Origin: CAZGAH01 sp964523295
GTDB taxonomy: Bacteria; Desulfobacterota; Desulfovibrionia; Desulfovibrionales; Desulfovibrionaceae
Assembly: GCA_964523295.1 (NCBI GenBank)
Contig: CAZGAH010000082.1
Span: 1-19,425 of the forward strand
Direction: 5' to 3'
Length of the DNA stretch: 19,425 nt
The notes beneath the pieces were generated by a model. The model ran no database searches and had not been told where the DNA came from. It was given only the letters and a program-made list of their open reading frames with translations. Of the stretch, positions 13,715 through 19,425 are shown one piece after another. Made by a program: the position numbers and the translations under genes. How positions within the stretch are numbered: the stretch's first letter is position 1; each line of letters starts with the position of its first letter.

Positions 13715-16368
13715 AGGTTGTAGACCTCTTTGCGACGGTTGAAGGCTTCCTGGCCTCCTTCCATGATGTTGATGATGGCCTCCTGCACCTGGCGTGCGTC
13801 GATGCTGCCGCTCAAGGTGATGACTTTTTCGTCCTGGTACTGACAGGCATGCACCTGCTCGGCATCGCCCAGCACCGGAAAATTTGCGTTGTGCGTGGCG
13901 AAGATGAATTGGGCATGGGGCTTCAGCTCGCGGATCAGCGTGATGACATCGTCGTAGATGGTCTGGTTGTCCAGATCATCCTCGGGCTGGTCGATGATGA
14001 TGACATCGTTTTGCCGTTGGCTGAGGACATACAGCAGCAGGGCCGAAGCACGCTGCCCAAGGGAGTGATGCTTCAACTCCTTGCCGCGATAGCGAATCAC
14101 GAAGCGGTTGGGGACTTGCCAAGTGACGAATTCGGCAAGGTTCTGCAGAAAGGTCTTTTCGAAGACCTCGGGCGTGCTGCCGGCCTTGGCTTTGGCCTGC
14201 GGGAGCGCACGCAAGAGGCCGCCAAAATCGGCGTAGTCCTCCATGACCGCACTCAGCGTGGACTTGTGGATATTGCTGCCGCGAAAGAGCTGCTGCATGA
14301 AGCCGATGGCGGCTTCTTTGTCTCCCTTGAATTCAGCATCGATCTGGAGGGCCGTGTGGCCGGCATTCACACGGTCAAGCTCTTCCTTGATGATATTGAA
14401 TTCGCCCAGCCAAAGCTCATTGAGCTTATCGATTTCCGCAAACAGCGCATCACGGATGCTGGTCTGCTGTGACTCCTGCCTGGTGAGGGCTTCCAGCATC
14501 TGTTCCGCTTTGGTCTTGCGCTGTTGCTGGGCGAGAAAGTCATCCGGCTGGATGGCTGTCATGCCGGTTTGCTTCAGCTCTTGGGCCAGTTGCCGTTCCA
14601 CTTGCGCAAACTCTTCCTGGAGATTTTTGCTCGCCTTTTCGAACTCGCCCTGTTTGGCGTCGAGGCGGCTTGCAATGGTCCTCGCGTCCTGTTCGATCTG
14701 CTTAAGCTGCTCCACTTTGTAGCTGAGGTGAGCAAATTCAGCGTAGTACGCTCCGAAAAATTCCGGGTTCTGCCGGGAAACATAACTTGACGCATTGCGC
14801 AATTCGTCCTCGTGCTCGGCGACCAGGCTGCTCAGGGCGAGGATGAAGTTTTCCGCCCGTTCATGCAGGCGCTGGAGCGCAGCGGCATCCTGTTGAAATC
14901 CCAAACGCTTCTGGAGTTTATCTGCGACGCCGTACTCTTCGAACTTCTTCAGACGAAAGTTTGCATCGTCGAGCTGCGTTTTGTAGTCGCGCTTTTGTTC
15001 GGCGGTGGTGCTGAGCTTGAGCCAGCGATTGGCGGCATCGCGCACGCGCTGGCGTTGGGTTTCGATTTCAGCACGCAGCACGCGGAGCTTCTCGCCGACC
15101 AGCTTTTCCACCAGGTCGGTCTCGAACCCCTCGCCCGTGCTGGAAAGGTCTCTCTGTCCGAAGTAAATCGGGCGGCGCAGAACGGTTTCCCGGATCGAAA
15201 CGCCGGGCTGTAATTTCCCGTCCAGATAGACATTCGGCGCTTCACGGAAAATTCGTGAAATCTTGAATTCCTGCCCGTACACATCGCAGGCCGTCAGTGT
15301 CACTTTGCCGCCACTGCCCAGTGTGTGCCGGATCAGTTCGTCCTTGTATTTGGTGTCTTGTGCCTTCTCGCCCCGAGGGATGTCGAGGGCGTAGCGCACA
15401 GCCTCCAGGATGGAAGACTTGCCGCTGCCCCGGATGCCGATGAGTGTATTGAGTTCGGGGGAGAAATGCAGCGTCTGGCCGTCGAGGATGCCGCCGTCGA
15501 AGTGGATGCCGCGAATATGCGAAGCGTGGTGCTTCTGGGGATTCTGGGCGACACGCGAGGCGGGATCACTCAGGGCAAACTTGACCGCCTCGAAGGACAA
15601 TTCGCCCAGCTTGAGGTAGCAAGCTTTTCCTTGTCCAATTTCGTCGATGCCCTTGGGGTCGCTGCCTTCAAGCTCGGCGGGGTACCAGTTTTTCAGCCAG
15701 CTCTGAACTTTTGTTCTGCAGGGTTTGCCTTTGCCCTCGCCATCGTGGGTACAAACCTTCTGAAAGCCAAGGGTTCTGCGGCGAAAGGATTCATTCTGAC
15801 CAAGCTCGGTAAGTCGTCCGCCATCCAATCCGGCCCAGAGTCCGTTGGAGGCTTCCACATGGGCAAAGACGAGGAAAAAATCACGGTGATGGTATTCCAG
15901 ATTGGTAATCGTTTCCAGGAGCGACCAGGAGGTGCGACCGTTCTCCTGTTCGTATTGCGCTGGTGTTTTACCCGGGAAGGCGCTGGTCAACAAAGGGTTG
16001 ATGTAGTCATGGCCATCGGCAAGCCAGTCGTTGGAAAACACGACCAGCGTATGAATACCATTGGCCCCGTCGTTGACGAATAGCTCAACGCCCGGCAGGA
16101 GCACAATCCCCTTTTTCTGCGCCGTCTTGCGTAATGCCTGGAATTCTTCAACATCGAACTTGTTATGATTGGTAATGACACCCAGCCGGATTTGCGCTTT
16201 TTCCAGCGCCGCCACGTAGCTGCTGTAGTAATAGTTGTCATCGCCAATATATTTAAACTGACTGTCTGCGCGGGTGTGCAGATGAAAATCAGCGCGTATC
16301 CACTGTGCCCCTTCTGCGAAGACGGGGATTCGCGAGCCTGTGTGCCTTGCCAACGGATTATCCATCAT
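13696..16368 (-). CDS. trlF: TrlF-type PHP-domain SMC-like ATPase
   Basis: Protein of 890 aa. Residues 20-280 form a PHP phosphoesterase domain: H29 and H31 (DFHLHT), the motif ITNHNKF with H68, E95 (PGVELF) and H170 (VFAHVE). The family's usual Asp in motif II is Asn here (N67). An SMC/Rad50-like ATPase follows: Walker A GIRGSGKSS (311-319), a long coiled coil (about 430-680) without a zinc-hook CxxC, and Walker B VIIIDQPEDDLD (about 789-800) with a downstream His switch (FATHNANFP). PHP domains hydrolyse phosphoester bonds, and SMC-like ATPases sense DNA or protein states, so a nuclease-type effector is plausible. The start ATGATG at 16368 overlaps the preceding 35-codon gene by ATGA. Its location inside an hsd operon recalls prrC and rloC. 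Confidence 0.85.
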   Translation of the reverse strand: MMDNPLARHTGSRIPVFAEGAQWIRADFHLHTRADSQFKYIGDDNYYYSSYVAALEKAQIRLGVITNHNKFDVEEFQALRKTAQKKGIVLLPGVELFVNDGANGIHTLVVFSNDWLADGHDYINPLLTSAFPGKTPAQYEQENGRTSWSLLETITNLEYHHRDFFLVFAHVEASNGLWAGLDGGRLTELGQNESFRRRTLGFQKVCTHDGEGKGKPCRTKVQSWLKNWYPAELEGSDPKGIDEIGQGKACYLKLGELSFEAVKFALSDPASRVAQNPQKHHASHIRGIHFDGGILDGQTLHFSPELNTLIGIRGSGKSSILEAVRYALDIPRGEKAQDTKYKDELIRHTLGSGGKVTLTACDVYGQEFKISRIFREAPNVYLDGKLQPGVSIRETVLRRPIYFGQRDLSSTGEGFETDLVEKLVGEKLRVLRAEIETQRQRVRDAANRWLKLSTTAEQKRDYKTQLDDANFRLKKFEEYGVADKLQKRLGFQQDAAALQRLHERAENFILALSSLVAEHEDELRNASSYVSRQNPEFFGAYYAEFAHLSYKVEQLKQIEQDARTIASRLDAKQGEFEKASKNLQEEFAQVERQLAQELKQTGMTAIQPDDFLAQQQRKTKAEQMLEALTRQESQQTSIRDALFAEIDKLNELWLGEFNIIKEELDRVNAGHTALQIDAEFKGDKEAAIGFMQQLFRGSNIHKSTLSAVMEDYADFGGLLRALPQAKAKAGSTPEVFEKTFLQNLAEFVTWQVPNRFVIRYRGKELKHHSLGQRASALLLYVLSQRQNDVIIIDQPEDDLDNQTIYDDVITLIRELKPHAQFIFATHNANFPVLGDAEQVHACQYQDEKVITLSGSIDARQVQEAIINIMEGGQEAFNRRKEVYNLWKPQS

Positions 16369-16472
16369 CGACCCTCTTCATACGCAGGTAGCCCCGCAAT
16401 CTCGCGCCTCGGGGCCAGTTTGCGCAGCCGTGGCGCCAGCCTCGCCCTTTTCTGTTGCTTCTGTTCACTCAT
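16365..16472 (-). CDS. 35-aa protein resembling the HsdR C-terminal tail
   Basis: ATG 16472 starts inside the end of dinD (8-nt overlap), and the TGA stop (16367-16365) overlaps the trlF ATG as ATGA. The product begins MSEQKQQKRAR, is strongly basic, and continues LAPRLRKLAPRREIAGLPAYE. Aligned without gaps to the last residues of HsdR in this same operon (LAPMLRRLVHGREISGLNAYE), 14 of 21 positions are identical. A purine-rich GGAGAGG lies about 9-10 nt upstream of the start. The tight overlaps at both ends and the homology argue that it is real despite its size. It may be a stand-alone mimic of the HsdR tail, which in type I enzymes belongs to the C-terminal helical region that docks HsdR on HsdM. 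It may alternatively be a relic of a former hsdR 3' end. Confidence 0.6.
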   Translation of the reverse strand: MSEQKQQKRARLAPRLRKLAPRREIAGLPAYEEGR

Positions 16473-17313
16473 CGCCAGGCAACCTCTCCGGGTTTTGCAG
16501 CGTCTTCTTTTCCGCCGAGGCCAACCGGCGCTCCACCTTTTTCACGTCCTCGGCGGGCGGCAGGCTTTCCGGGCGGATGCCTCGGCTGAGCAGGGTCTGG
16601 CGTACGGCTTCGTTGTTGGTGACGTGTTCGCGGGAGATGGCGGGCTCGCTGTTCATCTGATGCGTGCGGGCGTTGTGGATGGTGATTTCTGTGGCAAAAT
16701 CCTTGGCCTTGAGGATAATGGTAGGGGCGAAGTCGGCCAGCGGCCGGTTGTCCGGCACTTGCCATTGTGCCTTCATGGCCTGCGTGCTTTTGCCAAACAG
16801 GGCATGGTCGCCTTTGCTACGGATGAGCGCGAAGTTCTGATTGCCCCCGGTCTGCTCGAAGATGACCTGGGAAAGCTCCTTCTCGGTGGCGCTGAGCTTG
16901 CGGCGGGCCGACAGCCGCTCCACTTCGAGAAGACGCTGCTCAATCAACTCGGCATTGCGGGTTTGCAAGGCGAAATACGTTTGGGCAAAGGCGATTTCCT
17001 GCTTCCGCGGGTCGCCATTCTGGGCGATGAGGTAGCAGGCGTAGCGGGTGAGCATCACGTCGTCGATTTCTCGCCGACTCCCTGACCCCAGATCGACCAT
17101 TTTCCCGACGTCGGCAAAATGGTCCCCGACGGCATGGCCGGAGACTTCGCAGGCGGTCTTCGCCTTGGAGATCACGCCTTGGAAGTTGCCCCATTTGTCG
17201 TATCCCAGCAGGTGCTGCAGGTCGCGGGCCAGCCAGTATTCGACGCCGTTTTCCATGCTCTGGGCGTGGTCTTCAAAGGTTGTGGTCAGGGTCTGGATTT
17301 GTTGTGCTTCCAT
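16465..17313 (-). CDS. dinD: DinD-family DNA-damage-inducible protein
   Basis: Protein of 282 aa from ATG 17313. The DinD family pattern is clear: WLARDLQHLLGYDKWGNF, then AKTACEVSGHAVGDHF, then DVMLTRYACYLIAQNGDPRK and AFAQTYFALQTR. E. coli DinD is LexA-controlled and was reported to inhibit RecA filament activity; here the gene lies within an hsd operon and I see no own LexA box. Start choice: AGGAAGGAA precedes ATG 17313 and the family usually begins near MEAQQIQTL. An alternative ATG at 17340 overlaps the hsdR stop by 11 nt and would add nine residues. The C-terminal ~90 residues are charged and less conserved. It may tune recombination or restriction activity after DNA damage; this is inference. 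Confidence 0.87.
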   Translation of the reverse strand: MEAQQIQTLTTTFEDHAQSMENGVEYWLARDLQHLLGYDKWGNFQGVISKAKTACEVSGHAVGDHFADVGKMVDLGSGSRREIDDVMLTRYACYLIAQNGDPRKQEIAFAQTYFALQTRNAELIEQRLLEVERLSARRKLSATEKELSQVIFEQTGGNQNFALIRSKGDHALFGKSTQAMKAQWQVPDNRPLADFAPTIILKAKDFATEITIHNARTHQMNSEPAISREHVTNNEAVRQTLLSRGIRPESLPPAEDVKKVERRLASAEKKTLQNPERLPGDE

Positions 17314-17329
17314 CTGCGTATTTCCTTCC

Positions 17330-19425
17330 TCACTGCTCATACGCGTTCAATCCGGAAATCTCTCGTCCATGCACCAGCCTGCGCAGCATTGGCGCCAGAT
17401 CTTCCACCAGCGCAAGTTCTCTCTGCGTGCGCGCCTTCCAGCCCAGGCCCAGCGGGGTCATCAGGTCGCTCAAGGCTTCGCCGTCGAAGATACGGCGGCG
17501 CAGCACCTCGTCGACAAAGGCGTGCAGCGCATCAGCGGCCAACCCGTGCCGGGTTGCGATGCGGGCGAGTTCGCCGGCCGTTTTCTCCGCCTTGAAGCGC
17601 TCGTACCCGGAGCGGATGGCGGCTTCGTCCAATGCCTCGCCCACGGGCAGGCCGCGGATGTATTCGGCAATATCCTCGCGCTCGTCAATAAATTTGGCGT
17701 CGGACTGGATCAGGCCGATGAGCTGCTCGCGGTTGAGGGTCACCTTGCCTGGCTTCTGCTGCGTCATGCGGGCGATCAGCTTCATGATGAAGTCGTAATC
17801 GATCAGCGCCGAGGCAAAAAGGACGAATTCGAAGTCGAGCTGCTGCACTTCGGGCAAATCCTGGTCACCGTGCCTGTCCTGCTGCTCCTTCAGTCGCCTG
17901 GCGGTTTCCAGGTATGCGCCCCTGAAGCCCTGCAACACGTCGGGCGGCGTGATCCGGATGATCTGCTCTTCCTGCTCCTCGCTCAGGTCGGTGTATTGAT
18001 CGAGCTGGGTCTTGAAGCGCTGCACTTCCTTGAAGAGGTTGATGAACTGGCAGCGCGCGGCGTCCCCCTTGAGGTTGGTCACCGCTTCCGGCGTGTTGTC
18101 CAGACCTTGGGATTGCATGAAGTCGGCCAGCTTTCGGGTCGCCGTCCGCAGGCCGTCGATGACCTTGGGCGCCGGGTCCACCAGCCAGATTTCGCGCGGA
18201 TTGTCGATCTTTTCTCCGGAAAAGAGGGCGATGGCGTCTTCCACCGGCTTCTGCTGCTGACGGAAATCGAGGATGTTACCGTAGGGCTTGCTGTCGTTCA
18301 ATACGCGGTTGGTGCGCGAAAACGCCTGTATCAGCCCGTGGTGCTTCAGGTTCTTGTCCACGTACAGCGTGTTCAGGTACTGGGAGTCGAAGCCGGTGAG
18401 CAGCATATCCACCACGATGGTGATGTCGATCTTCTCCGCGCGGGGATGATCGGTGTTCGGGTACTGCTGATCCTTGATCCGCTTCTGCACGTCCTGGTAG
18501 TACTGGTCGAATTCGCCGATGCGGTGGTTGGTGCCAAAGCGCGCGTTATAGTCGGCGATGATGCGGGTGAGCGCCGCCTTCTTGCCCTCCGGGTCCTGCT
18601 GGTTGTCTTCCTTTTCCTGCGGCAGGTCTTCCTGAATCTGCTGCACGTCCCTGTTGCCGTCGGCGGGCGGGGAGAACACGCACGCGATGCTCAGCGGCCT
18701 GAAGCTGTCATCGTCTGCCTGCCTCTTGTCCTGAATCGCCTTGAACGCTTCGAAATACTCGATGGCGTCGTTTATGCCGGCTGTGGCCAGCACGGCGTTG
18801 AACCTGCGCCCGTTGGTGGCTGCGTCGTGCTTGGCAAGGATGGTCTCGACGACTTTGGCCTTGGCCAGAAATTCGCCAGGTTTGGGCGGGTGCTGGCCCT
18901 CAAGCTTGAAGTAGTCCACGTGAAAACGCAAAACATTGTGGTCTTCGATGGCGTGGGTGATGGTGTACTGGTGCAGGCAGCGCTGGAACAGGTCGGCCGT
19001 GGTGCGAAAGCTGGCTTGTTGCCCCTCGATCTGTTGATACGTGGCATTCTGCTCGAAGATGGGCGTGCCGGTGAAGCCGAACAACTGGGCGCGGGGGAAG
19101 AACTCCCTGATGGCCTTGTGGTTCTCGCCGAATTGCGAGCGGTGGCATTCGTCAAAGATGAACACCAGGCGCTGGTTGCGCAGGGGTTCCAGGCGTTTCG
19201 CGTAGTTGCGCCTGTTGCTGCCGTCGAGTGCCAATCCCAGCTTCTGGATGGTGGTGACGATGACCTTGTCGGCATAGTCGTCGGACAGCAGGCGGCGCAC
19301 CAGTGTTTCGGTATTGGTATTCTCCTCGACGCAGCCTTCCTGAAAGCGATTGAACTCCAAGCGGGTCTGGCGGTCGAGGTCCTTGCGGTCCACCACGAAC
19401 AGGCATTTGTCGATGTCCGGGTTGT
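17330..19425 (-). CDS. hsdR: type I restriction endonuclease subunit HsdR (5' end outside window)
   Basis: The window holds the last ~698 codons; the N-terminal PD-(D/E)xK nuclease domain and helicase motif I lie beyond the right edge. Visible SF2 translocase motifs are: motif Ia FVVDRKDLDRQ, the KVIVTTIQKLG block, motif II FIFDECH, motif III FGFTGTPIF, motif V-like DMLLTGFDSQYLNTLYVDK and motif VI QAFSRTNRV. Then come the helical spacer and C-terminal domain, ending in APMLRRLVHGREISGLNAYE. The frame is unbroken and the style is that of the EcoR124/EcoprrI-type HsdR. It is the most upstream visible gene of the operon, so the operon promoter, and any genes before hsdR, are outside the window. 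The stop TGA 17330 is followed within 16 nt by dinD. Confidence 0.95.
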   Translation of the reverse strand, partial: NPDIDKCLFVVDRKDLDRQTRLEFNRFQEGCVEENTNTETLVRRLLSDDYADKVIVTTIQKLGLALDGSNRRNYAKRLEPLRNQRLVFIFDECHRSQFGENHKAIREFFPRAQLFGFTGTPIFEQNATYQQIEGQQASFRTTADLFQRCLHQYTITHAIEDHNVLRFHVDYFKLEGQHPPKPGEFLAKAKVVETILAKHDAATNGRRFNAVLATAGINDAIEYFEAFKAIQDKRQADDDSFRPLSIACVFSPPADGNRDVQQIQEDLPQEKEDNQQDPEGKKAALTRIIADYNARFGTNHRIGEFDQYYQDVQKRIKDQQYPNTDHPRAEKIDITIVVDMLLTGFDSQYLNTLYVDKNLKHHGLIQAFSRTNRVLNDSKPYGNILDFRQQQKPVEDAIALFSGEKIDNPREIWLVDPAPKVIDGLRTATRKLADFMQSQGLDNTPEAVTNLKGDAARCQFINLFKEVQRFKTQLDQYTDLSEEQEEQIIRITPPDVLQGFRGAYLETARRLKEQQDRHGDQDLPEVQQLDFEFVLFASALIDYDFIMKLIARMTQQKPGKVTLNREQLIGLIQSDAKFIDEREDIAEYIRGLPVGEALDEAAIRSGYERFKAEKTAGELARIATRHGLAADALHAFVDEVLRRRIFDGEALSDLMTPLGLGWKARTQRELALVEDLAPMLRRLVHGREISGLNAYEQ

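Noticed and set aside
8597..19148. Many long open frames on the + strand opposite the restriction operon (e.g. 8597-9670, 12530-13723, 15325-16083)
   Set aside because: They mirror the codon structure of well-identified - strand genes, have no recognisable domains, and lack matching ribosome-binding sites; GC-rich antisense shadows.
1..19425. CRISPR array or rRNA genes
   Set aside because: No regularly spaced repeats of 23-47 bp and no conserved rRNA segments were seen.

Overview
The window looks like a chromosomal segment of a GC-rich sulfate-reducing bacterium, probably Desulfovibrionales. That placement is an inference from protein style: a YkgJ cysteine-cluster protein beside a J-domain protein, a Tup-type tungstate transporter, and a queD-E-C-F cassette. 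No rRNA or other phylogenetic marker is present to prove it.

Layout. 1-1620: short unassigned leader, then a YkgJ-family protein and a J-domain protein on the + strand. 1706-1782: tRNA-Met(CAT) followed by a good intrinsic terminator. 1890-3750: an integration scar with five TGTGAGT-type heptamers, a decayed P4-type integrase N-terminus, a HipA-kinase fragment fused in frame behind it, and an IS110 transposase. The transposase is itself interrupted by a 103-bp palindromic miniature element; removing the element restores the reading frame. 3837-4124: small secreted four-cysteine protein. 4147-6190 (- strand): queD-queE-queC-queF, a nearly complete GTP-to-preQ1 route for queuosine tRNA modification; queE-queC and queC-queF overlap. 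6485-7135: RlpA-like DPBB plus SPOR envelope protein. 7201-8534 (- strand): ATPase and permease of a tungstate-type ABC importer, without an adjacent binding protein.

8651 to the right edge (- strand) is one tightly coupled type I restriction-modification operon. Its transcription order is hsdR (5' end outside the window), dinD, a 35-codon gene, trlF (PHP + SMC-like ATPase), an AlbA/Schlafen-type ATP-binding protein, hsdS, rhuM, hsdM. From the 35-codon gene onward every junction overlaps, four of the six by ATGA. At hsdR-dinD, the start I prefer for dinD leaves a 16-nt gap, and an alternative start overlaps.

The most interesting observation is the 35-aa gene at 16365-16472. It overlaps the genes on both sides, and its product resembles the extreme C-terminus of HsdR in the same operon (14 of 21 aligned residues identical by eye). 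With trlF, the AlbA protein, DinD and RhuM interposed between hsdR and hsdS/hsdM, the locus may be a restriction system with built-in accessory effectors. This would parallel prrC (anticodon nuclease) inside the EcoprrI hsd locus. That functional reading is inference; gene order, overlaps and motifs are read directly from sequence.
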